Origin: Carposina sasakii
Taxonomy: Eukaryota; Arthropoda; Insecta; Lepidoptera; Carposinidae
DNA length: 64,000 nt
Direction: 5' to 3'
Assembly (NCBI GenBank): GCA_014607495.2
Contig: CP053148.1
Span: forward strand, 13,020,001 to 13,084,000
The position numbers and the translations under genes are program-made. The notes under the pieces are model-generated. The model saw only the letters and a program-made list of their open reading frames with translations, made no database searches and had not been told where the DNA came from. Within the stretch, counting starts at the first letter, position 1; every line of letters begins with the position of its first letter. Positions 22,014 to 34,319 of the stretch are shown piece after piece.

Positions 22014-22078
22014 ACACTGTACTGCATCGGAAATGCAGGCGGCTATTTCTGGCTCGCACTTCCGATGCAGTGCCGTGT
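22014..22078. ncRNA. Pre-miRNA-like hairpin (candidate)
   Basis: Arms 22014-22036 and 22056-22078 pair over 23 positions with two mismatches and one G-T wobble, around a 19 nt loop (left arm core actgcatcgga, right arm core tccgatgcagt). Size and shape fit a pre-miRNA on either strand. It sits at the edge of a GC-rich patch (22015-22145) in otherwise AT-rich DNA and is not repeated in the window. I do not recognise a known miRNA in it; a TIR remnant is the alternative. Confidence 0.35.
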
Positions 22079-22509
22079 CGACGGAGCTTCGGGAGCAAGG
22101 CTGCCGCGTCCGTCATGCGCAGACGGGATCACTCCCATCCTCGGTAATCACAAGTTAGCTACCATAGTATATTGTAAAATACATCAATAATTCGTACCTG
22201 ACATACACCTGTATAATATAGCTACGGACCTACGGTTCACTAACTCGATGCGAAACGCCACAGGTTAATTTCCCGACATTATCGAAACTTAACTTACTAA
22301 CTTAAGCTTACCTACAAGTACTTAAAATCACATATCCCGTTTTCCCAGTTCCAGTGGGAATTTCGGATAACTTTTTTGGCCTATATTTTAATAGTGAAAT
22401 AATTTTTGCAGTCCGTCTAGTAGTATCGGAGCTTATTCAATCCGAACACACAAGCAAACTAACAAAAAACAATCAAGTTTTTTCCTTATAATATAAAAGG
22501 ATGGTACTT

Positions 22510-22650
22510 ACAGCCAATTTCTATAACTGATCTTAAGAGATTTTTTGCATATCTCAGATTTAATCGTCATTTGTTTTCATACAAAATTTCAAATTAGGAA
22601 TAAAAAAATCCGAGATTTTCTTTGATCTCTCGTATTGAAATTGGCCGTTA
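22510..22650. mobile_element. 140 bp TIR MITE, 'acrgccaatttctata' family, copy 1
   Basis: Starts acagccaatttctataactg and ends attgaaattggccgttag (inverted). Near-identical to 22800-22940 and 60124-60268, all three containing 'ttttttgcatatct' and 'gttttcatacaaaattt'. Confidence 0.75.
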
Positions 22651-22799
22651 GTGCATCAGACATTTGTATTAGGCCGACAGGGGAAATCACGTTAAAAAAA
22701 CCGCGACATTTAAGTACTCTACCCCAAGGTGGTGTAGGAACGCATCTAGCTACGCCGACAGTGTGGATAGATGTCTCTCTGCCTTTGTAAAGATAATTT

Positions 22800-22940
22800 A
22801 CCGCCAATTTCTATAACTGATCTAGAGAGATTTTTTGCATATCTCAGATTTAATATTCAATTGTTTTCATACAAAATTTCTAATTTGGATTAAAAGAATC
22901 CAAGATTTTTTTTTATCTCTCGTATAGAAATTGGCTGTTA
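22800..22940. mobile_element. 140 bp TIR MITE, 'acrgccaatttctata' family, copy 2
   Basis: Same orientation as copy 1 and separated from it by about 150 bp of unrelated sequence. Confidence 0.75.
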
Positions 22941-22987
22941 GTGAATCATTGTCACCAAGTATGGCGTCACAACACTGAAATTCGCGT

Positions 22988-23061
22988 CGCGTTGCGGCGC
23001 CGCGCCGCTAGAATCGGCAGTGACGCCACTGACGGTTTTAGCGTTGCGACGCCGCAACGCG
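22988..23061. repeat. GC-rich inverted repeat
   Basis: cgcgttgcggcg (22988-22999) and cgccgcaacgcg (23050-23061) are perfect inverted copies. The right arm is itself nearly palindromic. Function unknown. Confidence 0.5.
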
Positions 23062-23766
23062 GTTGTTTGTTTTGGCCCTTAACAAAATTTATTTAACAAG
23101 AAAATACTAACAGAGCAGTTCTTCTTCCAGGATATCTTGAACAACACACTAAGAAGGTCGTGAGATTCTACGTCAGCCTGGAAAAACCATTTACTACGGC
23201 TTTCCAAAAATAATCTAATCAAACGGGTTACGGATGATAATACTCGTATACGTAGATAGGTATAATTTTTGTATATTGTGCTGTACCTACCTACCTATAG
23301 CTTTTTCAGTACCTAAGCCGATGAGGTGCAGGCATTCTATTTACTAGAAGTTGTCACTTTACACTTATAGATACGATACATCATTCATTACATAAGACAC
23401 TAATAAAGACCTGTATGGCTACTAACTAGTATTATTATTAATTTGACCTCCTAAATATCCGATACAAAATGTAACCTCTATTTCATGGCTTTCTAAGGTT
23501 TCATTTGTAAAGCATCTTATCGTATGACTGCTAAAAACTGTAGGTACAATTTGAACCGTCACTTTGCCACACTCGAACCATGCCTCGATGCAATATAAAG
23601 GTCAAGAACGTATTTTTGAGAGAAGCCAAAACGAGTTATAACAAAACCTTTGAATAAAATGAAACCGATAAACAAGACCCCTGCAGTGCTAAATTATGCA
23701 GTATTTTGTTAGCTAGGTAACCGGATTTCATAAATGTTGAGATTAATTTTATTTAAATGAACGTCG

Positions 23767-23982
23767 TCACCTGGCCAGGAGGGATGACAGTAGATGGACT
23801 AGAACGGAACAGTGGCCAAGGGACAAAAGTGACCTAGAGGCAGGCCACCAGCCCGGTGTTCCGATCACGTTACCAAGATCGTTGGCCACTGGAGGATGAG
23901 GGTGGTCCAAAACTACATAAAATGGTGTACTGAAAAGGAGGCCTATACTCAGAAGTGCAAAAGGCTGGATAGTTGTACATAG
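23767..23982 (+). pseudogene. RTE-like retrotransposon C-terminal fragment, frameshifted
   Basis: Frame 1 reads HLARRDDSRWTRTEQWPRD; after a one-indel shift near 23840 the sequence continues GRPPARCSDHVTKIVGHWRM and ends at TAG 23980-23982. This is the usual C-terminal order of RTE/BovB-type LINE proteins (RRxDxRW..., GRPPxRWxDD-like). 5' truncated. Confidence 0.75.
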
Positions 23983-24039
23983 TACAAAAACGTTGGCATT
24001 TGAATCAAAATGAATCAAACAAATTTTGCCACATCAAAC

Positions 24040-25640
24040 ACTGTTTATTCAATAGATAAAAACACAAAACATTAAACACGTATATTTTTCCATCAAGTAT
24101 AGATCATCATTTAAAATTCACGGTGAGATGTAGAGGGAAATTACATATTCTGTAGTTCTAAGAATGAAATCTCTAAAGTGCGCTTAAATCTTGCCCAGAC
24201 TTTGCTTACTGATGAAATAAGCCTTGGTTACTTATTTTAGCCCATTGGTCTATGTATTAATTTCAGTTTAATATCTGTGTAAATTATTTAATGCAAAGGT
24301 TACATCGTCAAGCATAGAACACAAAAATAAAATTAATGGAATCATACAAAAATACATTGACACAACTTAGAACCTTATAACTAAAATAACAATGTTTACC
24401 GTAAATGCAATATGATATTTAGTAATAAAAAAAAACAATTCGTAGGACTCAGTGTATCGCATGAGACCAGTGTACGTTACGTTACTTGTCTCACAATTAA
24501 ATACACCATTTACGCGTCTGAGCAAAATACTCGTAGTTGAATATTATAATTATTTTGTTCTTATATAAAAATATTTATCTAAATGCACAAAAATTATACT
24601 AGGTTAGGTAAATAACTCTTTTAGCACCACTCCGCTAATCCTTACAGTCTTGTTCGCAGTCAAACCTAAATTAACATTCCTACATTTCTCACGATTCTGG
24701 TGCGCAGATTTTTCTTATCAAGTTTTTAAATGTAAGCAATTCTTTGTATTAGCTAATAAAATGGCAGCTTCACGGCAAAATATTTAAGTGAAATTATAAA
24801 TTGATTCAGTATAAAGTGTGCTACTTAGCACCTATTCTTTGTAAAAAGAAATATTAAAATTGTTTCAATTATGTACATAATAGAAAATATTAAATGCCTT
24901 TATGATATTATATTACGGGAAAATCATTAGAGTCCAAACCATTACTTATATCAGAGTATGCGTAAGCTATAGAGCGCCAGTATCACCTCCTTCTATTGTG
25001 CCCAGCGTAAGCCAAATTTTGTTGTTTTACTACTGATTGACGGACGGCCATAAGGTTTACTGGAGGGCACTCGCGCCATTGTTAACATATTTACCAAAAC
25101 CAAAAACGGAGTTATATACGAATTTCATATTCCGCTAAATTTTGACAACGTTTAAAGTCAAAAATGTGTGGCACGCTCTCAAATGAAAAGCCGCCGAACC
25201 AATATTACGTTCAGTTGCAAGGTACAAACGTTGTCAATTACCACGATTGCCTTCCTATTCATATTGTTTCATATTGGTATTGTTTTTTTTTTCTGGTTTC
25301 TTATTGGCTAATTCAATCTCGTGAGAACACTAGAAAACCATTTCTGTAAAGAATCTTTTGCCGCGATATCTCAAATTTACACACTTTGCTGTCACGCGGT
25401 ATTTACATAGAGCTCTTACGCAGCTTTGCACGCGCAACGACGACGGAAATTGAAATAAAACCTCACTGGATAGATGAGTAATAAATAATAAGTTTAATAA
25501 TGTCAAATAACTTTGGAGGATAAATAAATTATTTAAAGAATATTTAAAATTGTCTATTTCTTTATTGGGCATAATAGTCCTCTTACAACAATAAATAAAT
25601 GTCTCTGGATGTTATAACGAGTATTAAAAAATTCTATTGA
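24040..25640. other. AT-rich stretch, possibly distal 3' UTR of the acid phosphatase gene
   Basis: No exon or repeat recognised. On the minus strand there is an AATAAA at about 24045-24050, so this could be the far end of a very long 3' UTR, but the several kilobases between it and the stop at 27824 hold transposons. Speculative. Confidence 0.2.
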
Positions 25641-25664
25641 TACCTAATGTCCTCCTGTACTATA

Positions 25665-25970
25665 ACTACGAAGGGGCAAAAGGGAATACCACCGGGGTGG
25701 TAAACGCAACTTAGGTGATAAACACATTGCCACGCACCACGCTGCATGTTGCGTGTCGACGGACCTAGACGTGATCTGCATGAACGCGCGTGGATGCATT
25801 TTCTGTGTGTTGGACTGTGCGTGTTTTCTATACAAACGGAGATACTTACAAGCAACGTTAGAAAACGCATTCACGCGCTACGCTGCATGGTGCGTGGCAG
25901 TGTGATAATCGCCTTATTATTCTCAATCACCACCCCAGTGGCAAATTCGAAGGGGGTTAATAGGAATGAA
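25665..25970. mobile_element. Probable TIR element of about 300 bp
   Basis: 'gaaggggcaaaagg...ccaccggggtggt' at the left and 'accaccccagtggcaaattcgaaggggg' at the right are imperfect inverted copies. The interior is GC-richer with direct words (acgctgcatgttgcgtg, acgctgcatggtgcgtgg). Open frames inside look accidental. Confidence 0.5.
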
Positions 25971-26220
25971 GGTTTGTGCCTACGAATAAAATGTTGTGAA
26001 GCGCGCTCTATAGCTTAAGTTACTCTATGCATCCCATTCCATAGCAGTAGCAGGCAGTAGACCACCATAGTAATGTACTATATTATTATGCTGATTTATA
26101 TTCTTTTTCATCACAAAGCTTTAAAGTTTATTGAGCGATAAAAATTAAAGGGTTATAGCCTGTTTCTTAATTGCCTATCTACTAATATTATAATAAGAAT
26201 ATTAAAATTGTAGAATGTAT

Positions 26221-26531
26221 GTACTTCCATCTATACATATAATAAAAATGTTACGAATCGCTAGCTGTACATGGAAGATATATGAGAAAAAATATTTATA
26301 AACGCAATAGTACCCAAAAGAATATTTGTCGGTTTGTCTGTGCGTTTGTGCACGCTAATCTCAGAAACGCCTGAACCAATTTCGAAGCAGTTTTCTGGAA
26401 AATAATGTGGCAGGTCCCACTTAACATATAGGCTACTTTTTATCACGGGAAAATGTTTTTATCCCGGATAATTTCGACATTTTGTTTTCTCTATAGTCCA
26501 CGCGGACGGAGTCGCGGGCGTCCACTAGTTT
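26221..26531 (+). mobile_element. Helitron-like element, 3' end copy
   Basis: Contains 'cacgctaatctcag' and 'ttcccg'-type words and ends with the hairpin 'cacgcggacggagtcgcggg' plus cgtccactagt, that is, a hairpin followed by CTAG and T as in Helitron 3' termini. Inverse copy at 49213-49345. Confidence 0.6.
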
Positions 26532-26611
26532 ACTAATATGATATTATAACATTAATTTATTGTTATTGTTTATAAGAATTATGCCTCTTTTCATTTTATA
26601 AGATTATTAGA

Positions 26612-26757
26612 ATTATACCTTGTCCACACAGCGACGTCGACAGGCGTAAGACAGTGACAGCAATGGTAATTAATAGTGAGGAATAGAGACAACATATTGT
26701 AGTATTATTTCGACTTCGTAGACGTCAAAAAGCCATGAAGAAATGGACAAGGTATAA
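26612..26757. mobile_element. 146 bp TIR MITE
   Basis: Ends ttataccttgtcca and tggacaaggtataa are perfect inverted repeats; no ORF. Confidence 0.75.
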
Positions 26758-26769
26758 CTGTCTTTATTA

Positions 26770-26890
26770 GTGGGGTGAGTACGAACCTCTTGATAGTCTG
26801 TAACGCTATCGTCAAACTGTCAAATCACATAGATTTTGCTAGCGAGTCGCTAGCGTTACGCCGCGTAAAAACGTTCGTGCTTACCCCACA
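26770..26890. mobile_element. 120 bp TIR MITE
   Basis: gtggggtgagtacgaac and gttcgtgcttaccccac are inverted ends; internal 'gcgagtcgctagc' is palindromic. Confidence 0.65.
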
Positions 26891-27200
26891 GAACACTTCT
26901 TTGGCTAAGCGATATTAATATTATTTTGTAATACTACAACATAATACATCTCCAGCTTTAATCTAATGAAATTTTATATATGTAATAAGTGAAAATTGGC
27001 CTATCTGATGGACCCTGTATAGTAACAGTAAGTATATTTAAAAAAATCGTCAAAAATACTGAGCTCAATATTATAGTCAAGTCTTTCTAATAAATATAGT
27101 AAACAGATTAAATGAGCATAATTTTGTTGACTTATAGCTAACATTTAGTCAAAATTCCCGAACATACTTACCCTTATTTCCAACGAACGTATTATATTAT

Positions 27201-27242
27201 ACCTCTTTTCACAACGGGTTACCATCCGTTGTCAAAAGAGGT
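27201..27242. repeat. 42 bp hairpin
   Basis: acctcttttcacaacgg (27201-27217) and ccgttgtcaaaagaggt (27226-27242) pair with one mismatch around an 8 nt loop. Confidence 0.7.
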
Positions 27243-27823
27243 ACATAATTATTTAATTAAATGTACCTTATACGAAAGTAATATGCTGTTCGGCAGTCAC
27301 CAAATGTGACAGTATGTAGTGGCCCAAACTGGCGACACATGGTGACGAGCATTTTGACAGTCCATAACACTATCGTCACATTGTCAAATCCAAGGATATT
27401 CTGGGAGAGAACGGGACAAAAAGTTCTAAAATCGAAATGCTTAGTAAATCTAATTATACTATATAAAATGGCCGCTGCTGTGCTCACTTTCTGGGTAGAT
27501 ATAAACAACAGTATATCGATATATCTACTCACTAACCGACTTAAACACTCTAATCTTGTATAATGAGCAATAAAAATCAACCAAAACATGTGAACTTCGC
27601 AAAATGGCGGCAACTGTCGAATATAGAGGTAACAGTACAATATAATACAACAGAGAGCTCCTTGGGCCACAGATAATTGAATCGTGTGCGTGACAATAGC
27701 ATGACGGACCCTACAGATCAGTTGCTATCATAATCATCTTACAAGCTAAATTCGACAAGATCGAGTAGGGACGTTAGTAATCATTTCCTGTTATCAGAAT
27801 ACGGGTCGTTATCTTTGTGTGCA

Positions 27824-28046
27824 TCAAGCCTTGCTGGGAAGTAGAATGGTATGCGCCATGTTATTGTCGATGATCCCAGCGTAAACGTACAAGTCCCTGA
27901 AAATTAAACATTCAACGTTATGAATGAAATTATAATTATAATTCTATGACATATGTAGCCCCTTGTTTAGAAATAGGCCGTGGGTCTCCGCTGAGTTTTA
28001 ACAACAAATAATAGAGATAGCGTTAAACATTTTGTTTTAAGAGATC

Positions 28047-28095
<49 letters not shown>

Positions 28096-31000
28096 CATAA
28101 CTAGAGATAAGTTCATGTAATCGGCCAAAAACCCGTGAGCCAACTAAGCTATAAATACACAGCATTGCAATTTCCCCTAAATTTTGTATCAAGTAGATAG
28201 AGAATTTCGCATTTGCTTATTATTACAGCCTGAGTTCGTATTGCTCAATAAATAGATCTCTGGTCAGCTTATTAACTGCTACCACTGCTGGACGTATGCC
28301 TCCCCCACAGCACGCCACACGGCTTGATCTCCCGTTTTTGCCATCCAATAAATACATATATAATACAAATAGTAATAGCAGGATAACATGAGTAAAATTA
28401 ATGATCACATCAGCCGATTGCAGTCCACTGCTGGACGTAGGCTTCCCCCAGGGGCCACAAGGCTATTACCATAGGGGGATTTTTGCCTATAGTCACCACA
28501 AAATTAATGTTATATATAATTGTTACGACAGGTTACATTGCTAATAAAACTGATAAGGTAAGATATGACTTGTACTGAAATACACTGCAGTACAGCGTCT
28601 TTCCAAAAAGTATCATAATCTAGTCTATTTTAATGAACAGTCATCATTACAGAACCTAAACATACAATCATAATCTATAAGGAATGCAGAGAAAACAACC
28701 TAAAAACGACAAAAAAAAACTAAACAAAGCCGAAAATAACGAAATTATAATATAGACAACAGTTTTCACCGTGCGATGAAAAAAAAACAAAATAGAACTT
28801 AAAAAGTTCCAACTTAAGCGTCTAGTACTACTCGTTAGTACACAATCAACTAACTTTAAGACTGGTGCACGCGGCAGTGTCCGGAACACATGAAACATGA
28901 AAATGAGCATGTGTAATCGCCGCGCTTCGGTGCCAGCGGGGTCCTTTAAATAAATACATACATATGTAAGTGTATGAAACAAGAAACTCCAGCATCAAAG
29001 TTATGGTCAATGGCAATCATTCGCTAAATCACACCATTTCACTATAAAAATAACATGGAATGAACATTTTACAACACTAATTATTTGTAAGCTCGTTTTG
29101 TGGAACAGGCTATAGTCAAATCTATATTTATTTTATTTATTTATTAAATTAAAAAGCCGACATAATACATAACAGTTCCACTAAGATACAAGTTGGACAG
29201 GAGCACACGATAATATTATGTATCACAATTACAGGCTAGCACAACTTTTACAATAAATGAAGTAAAACTATTTAAACATTATTTAAGCATATGAAGCGTG
29301 TTAAAACTTAAGCACATTTCCTGTAGCCATACAAAAAATTTAAAGATGGAGCAAAGAAAAGGATCTCCTCACGAAAATTACTACTGAACTAGTTGGCCTC
29401 TCAGTCTAAGCTAATCGACTATAACAGCAGCTCAAACCAGGTTCAATAACATATAGCCAACGCACTGGTAACCATTACTGGCAAACATACCTATACATTA
29501 TGGATCCCAACATAGTATAGAAAATCATTTGCCTATGATAACTATATTATTTTCTATTAAAAAAAATTAAATTATTCTATGCTGCTCTGGGAGTAAAAAA
29601 ATCGTATAATACTACAGTTGCTTCTCTTCCCGGGCATACTGTACAAGTCAGTAGAGGGACAAGAGGGTCTTGGTATTTTGTAGGCGATGGGCTGACCACC
29701 TGTCACTACTAACCGAACTTGTACATCTCAACTATACCCTCAAAATTGGTCAGAAATGGCACCATGTGGTTCTATCGGCCCTTGGTGCTCTGCCTACCCC
29801 GTAAGATATAAAGGCGTGATTACATGTATTTATGTAAAAAACTTTGTTATAACACCATTGTCAACTTCGCTCAGCAAATAAAGTCACGGTGTCTCTTTCG
29901 CACTGCGCTTAAGTATATTATGTTAAAGTGAGAGAAACTAGAACTTCTAGTGTTGTTCTTAAGACGCAAGCATGACCGACACAGGTTAATTTCTTACCTC
30001 TCACGTCGGCAGGTCAATACGTTGAAGTTAGTCTTGTGAGCAGCTAAGACGATGATGCAAGTAATGGCGGCCACAATGATCATCAATGAGCTGTAATCGA
30101 ATATCTGAAAAGACATATAGATATAATATTAGTAGGCTTTTTTATTATGACCTGTGCTGATTCGAGTCTTCACTAGAATACATCAGCTGCATTTCCTTCC
30201 GTGCATGTCGGAGAATCAACTAAGGAACATGGGGAATCGGGTAACTAAGGAATGGCCGGCACTCTATCAAGCGACAAACTAGCAATATGTCACTAATTTA
30301 TTTGAGACCGATTTTTGTGTTCCTCACTGTGATACCATTAAAGTACATATCATACATAGTCAAATCTGTCCTGTGTGCCCCTCTAAAACAATTTAGTTTC
30401 GACATTTGGCAAGATATTTCATTGGAATTGCCATTCGCCGTAGGTATAACGAACGTACTGTTATTTATACTATCACTTCACATGCCCATAAATTAGTTTT
30501 ATTGTGCGTCAGCGATATATGATATATGTTATGGCTGATGTTGATTCATGTATAATCAAGTACAATTCAAATACATTTCATTTACAATATAAACAAATGT
30601 TATTTTAAACCATTAAAACGAAACGGAATTAAGTTTTCGAGGCACCTATAAAAACTTATTTTATTATTCATTAAAACCACGAATTTTACGCGTATAAAGT
30701 TAAGTAACATACATTCATAATAGTTATGATGACGATGAGTCACAATTTTTTTTTATGCCAACAGCTTCTATCTCCACATATCAAATGGTGTGTACAGAAT
30801 GACTGACACAGATATAGCCTAAGCCGCTGGTGTAAAGACACTACTAGGAACCCGCTAAGAACGGAATTTCCGAAAATCCCGAAATCAGTTTACGCGGACC
30901 AAGTCGTGAGCGGGCGCTAATTCGTTTCATGACCTTTCGTTACCTTGTCATAGCATTCTTGTTCCCAGTTGACAGACCATAGATTCTCGTATAGAGTCGT

Positions 31001-34000
31001 GAAACGCGAGTAGGGGCAACGTTGACCGCAGTGCGGGATGCTAAGGAGGTAAGGTTCGGCGATGTCGGTAAAGTTTCTATAATAAATGCGGACGAAATGC
31101 GACTTAGTCGTGTTATCTGAAATTAACGACAATTTGTTAAATTCAATTCAATTAATGTTCCATTAGTGTCAGCATTATCATTCTCAGCCTTGAGAAGTCC
31201 CCTGCTGAACATAGGCCTCTCCCAACAACCTCCACTGTGATCTGTTAGTAGTCTGATACCCGCGGTCCTGACTAGGTCATCCATTCGTCAGGTGACCTAT
31301 CCACGCAGCCCTTGCTGGTATATGGTCGGTACTTTTCGGCTTCATCGGCTATCAGCATCGATCTATACCCCGCCCACTGTGTCACTTTAGCTTGCGCTAA
31401 GTCGTCCTTAGTTCGCCTACGGATCTCCATATTATTGATTATGAACATAGCCCTAGCCTTCGTTCGCTGCGTGACTATGATCTTCATATTGTCACGACTC
31501 AGCAAAATAACTTTATAGAAAGAAATAGCATAACAAAAAAAGCCTAGATTACACTGTATTCATTGTTAAGGGAGAGTAGCTGCCCTACCTTGGTATTTAT
31601 TGGTTATTGGTATATCCATGCCCTTATTAAAACAAATAGGTATAGGTTCGCCCCAGTAACAGCCATAAGCTTCAATACATACCATAAGTTAGTTCCATAA
31701 GTACAGTGGCAGTAAAAGCCGGGCAGTTGCCGTCGAACATGCCCAAGCCTTGCAGTAGATTGGCCACAGTGATGTCATGTCCACTATACATTGCCAGTTT
31801 GAGAGCATCCTCCTCATTGTCTATGGTCTTATTCATTTTTTGCAATACGTCCTTGAGGAGGGGGCCAGTGGTATAACGGGCCAGTGAGGGCACTATAGCT
31901 GGGAGACGGAAACTGAAAATGAGGTTAGGACTATACAATGTTGTAATATTATTAAAATCCTAGGGTTTTATGTAAAAAGGATTTTCAAATACCTGTAACA
32001 AGCAGCATCCTTCATACCATCGGGGTACACTTTTCCCGTCCAAGAGGGCAGGGTGAAATTGTTTTCTTCTTCAATTTTCAGTGTACTATACACATATTCA
32101 ATATCATCGAAACTCTTTACGTTTGTACCAGTGTATGCAGATAAATATCTAAAATAAAAAGGTTAGTAGTACGATTATTCGATAAAAGGGTGTAAGGCGG
32201 GTTTTTCTTCCACGCTGACGTGCGCGCAACTCAAAAACGCTACCAAAAACTATATACAATTATTACATTAACCCTATCAGCGCCGACGAAGCGAAGATTC
32301 ATAACAATCATAACGTTACATATTATAAAATATTACTAACGTCATCAAAAACGCTTGCTCGTCCAACTTCTTCTTATACTCCTCAGAGTGCTTGTAAACC
32401 GTCATTTCCTTATCGTAGGCATCGCATTTTCTCTTCATGGCTACTAGCTCGTCTTCGCGCTGAGGCTTCGTGTGTACTGGAATAGGTTGCCATGACAAGT
32501 TTGGGTTCCACGACGACGTTTTGGATGGAGGATAGAAGCCTGTAGGGATGGGATAGAAACAAAAAAGTAAATAAAAAAGTGAGTGTTCATGTTTAAAAAT
32601 TCGCATTGGCTTTGCTTGTGTTTTATGTGGTAAACAAGCTTTTTTTAGTTTTTTTTTTGCTTTTTACGGTTGTTGTTTCTTGTTCTGAGAGTGCCAAGGT
32701 TGATTTAATATTAGCAAATTCCGGCCTGATGATTATCATCATCACAAATACTCTAGATACTAATTCTATCTAGTTTTATAAATGTTCATGTGAGGTCTGA
32801 TCCACAAACATGTTTTTTTGCGAGTTATTATATTATTATATTGTATTATATTATAATCTGTCTGCATGGCCATTATAAAAATAAAGTGAGTCCTAGTTAC
32901 TTTGATTAATATGGCACCTATCTGTATGTAATATATAAGCTTCTTAAAAATAATTATAAATAAATATGGAAAAAAAAATATTAGGAAAGGGGAAGACTAT
33001 ATATAGGTAGGATAAGTGCATCAAAGATAAATAGGTAGTAAAATTAACAATATCATTATAATTTTACAGTCTCTTAAGTGTAAATAACACATTAAGTCCA
33101 TAGTAGGCTTCTTTATTAGTCAAACAAGTTACAAAAGTATATAGTTATGTAAATTACATGCAAACTTCTGCAACTTTGAGTTTCAACAGTGATTAGTGTC
33201 AACAGAACTCAAAAGTTGCCATAGTTCAGTCAATGGGACTAACAACTAAACTATTGCTACTAGAGGGGCGGCTGTAGCGGGTAGATTTGTACATTCAGAT
33301 AATCAATGATCCACTGTATATCTGTTGGTGATAAACTAGGTAGGTACATCTTTCAATACTAAAATATAAATTCAAACAGAGTCAATAAGGATTTGTTTAA
33401 GTAATATGAAACATTATTAGTTATAGGCAAAAATAAGGCTTTACATATTAAAACTGAATAATGTTTATAGAATAACAAGGTAATACTATACCTGCTAAAT
33501 TCACATCAGCAGACATAATTGTGCGGTCAGCATCCGAGGCCAACACAACTGCCTCTTTTGGATCAAAATCTTCACTTATCAGTTCCTTTTGTTAACAAAA
33601 CATAAAAGGATGTAAGTTGAAAAACACAAAGTAAGTAGATTTTCAGTTTGCACAAACAAAGCTCATAGAAAAAATGCCAACATTGGCTAAAGGTTCAAGA
33701 GATTTAATGTTCAAGAGATTTAATGTGATTTTACTAATATGTACATGGTTTTATGATAGTAAAATAGAACATTGTATTCACGTTTTAAACTCAGCTGAAC
33801 AAATTCCACCTAAGGGATTGGTGTATAAGTACCCTAATTTTTTTAGGTATTTTATAACGATATTCTAAAAGATATACTATGCTAATAAAATCACATATTC
33901 TTATTATTTATGGTCCAGATAATAAATATGCAGAGCAAAAATTGACAAAGATAACAAAGGCAAGATCTTAATTATGTTTGTAGAAATTTGGAACTATATA

Positions 34001-34288
34001 CTAGATAAGAATAAATAATGCTATATGTACACAAATGGTATTATTATTTGAACTTACAGAATATTGGTTGCGGAGCCATTGTCCTAAGGCAAAATGCTGC
34101 CTTTTGCCCACATTTGTAAGTTCACCAAATCGAACTGGCCACAAACTCTCATTTTTATATGGGTCAGTAGGGTAAGGATTTACAGGAGTTCGGTCACCAT
34201 GCCGATAAATTACACCCACAAACACCACTCTTTCAGTACTTTGTGAATTTGGAAATACTAAAAAGAGCAAAACGGCGAATCGCAACAT
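27824..34288 (-). CDS. Acph-1: Histidine acid phosphatase, membrane-anchored lysosomal/prostatic type, 420 aa, eight exons
   Basis: Hydrolyses phosphate monoesters at acid pH in lysosomes or at the cell surface. Exons (minus): 34288-34058, 33585-33492, 32539-32341, 32148-31993, 31912-31683, 31116-30944, 30104-29998, 27896-27824; phases all agree, stop TGA at 27826-27824. The exon 2 acceptor (AAAAG) has the poorest pyrimidine tract. Signal peptide MLRFAVLLFLVFPNSQS, then the phosphohistidine motif VIYRHGDRTPVNP, the substrate Arg in SDADRTIMSA, and the proton donor motif YSGHDITVANLL. Several N-glycosylation sites (NES, NFT, NTT). Near the C-terminus a single span (SLMIIVAAITCIIVLAA) is followed by basic residues and a 30-residue tail, so it is a type I membrane protein. 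The ATG exon starts at about 34296 with a good acceptor, so there is an upstream non-coding exon. RTE debris (31172-31505) sits in an intron. Confidence 0.95.
28053..28094. repeat. (TA)n microsatellite
   Basis: About 21 uninterrupted AT/TA units, in the last intron of the acid phosphatase gene. Confidence 0.95.
28284..28490 (-). mobile_element. RTE-like 3' ends, two pieces
   Basis: 'ccactgctggacgtatgcct' (28284) and 'ttgcagtccactgctggacg' (28421) with 'ccatagggggattttt' are two minus-strand copies of the RTE tail found at 14105-14218. Confidence 0.6.
29590..29830 (-). repeat. Dispersed repeat, uninterrupted copy
   Basis: Inverse of 9981-10705 without its nested element: the junction reads accctcaaaattggtcagaa here. 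Shares 'ttcccgggcatactgtacaa' and 'gcccttggtgctctgcctac'. Confidence 0.75.
31172..31505 (-). pseudogene. RTE-like retrotransposon 3' fragment in an acid phosphatase intron
   Basis: The minus strand reads VTQRTKARAMFIINNMEIRR then RTKDDLAQAKVTQWAGYRS, matching the RTE pattern VTQRxMERAMxG...EEIRRRTKVTDIAxR...QWAGH. The non-coding tail at 31172-31240 has 'gagaggcctatgttcagcag'. Internally deleted and without its upstream RT domain. Confidence 0.75.
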
Positions 34289-34319
34289 TTTGTAATCTGA
34301 AATAAACATTTTTAAGAAC

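Noticed and set aside
25634..26018. Three overlapping 75-90-codon frames
   Set aside because: They fall inside a probable TIR element; overlapping frames on both strands reflect composition, not coding.
27257..27670. 137-codon minus-strand frame next to the acid phosphatase
   Set aside because: No motif, no matching splice sites with the phosphatase exons, and hydrophobic composition typical of AT-rich non-coding DNA.
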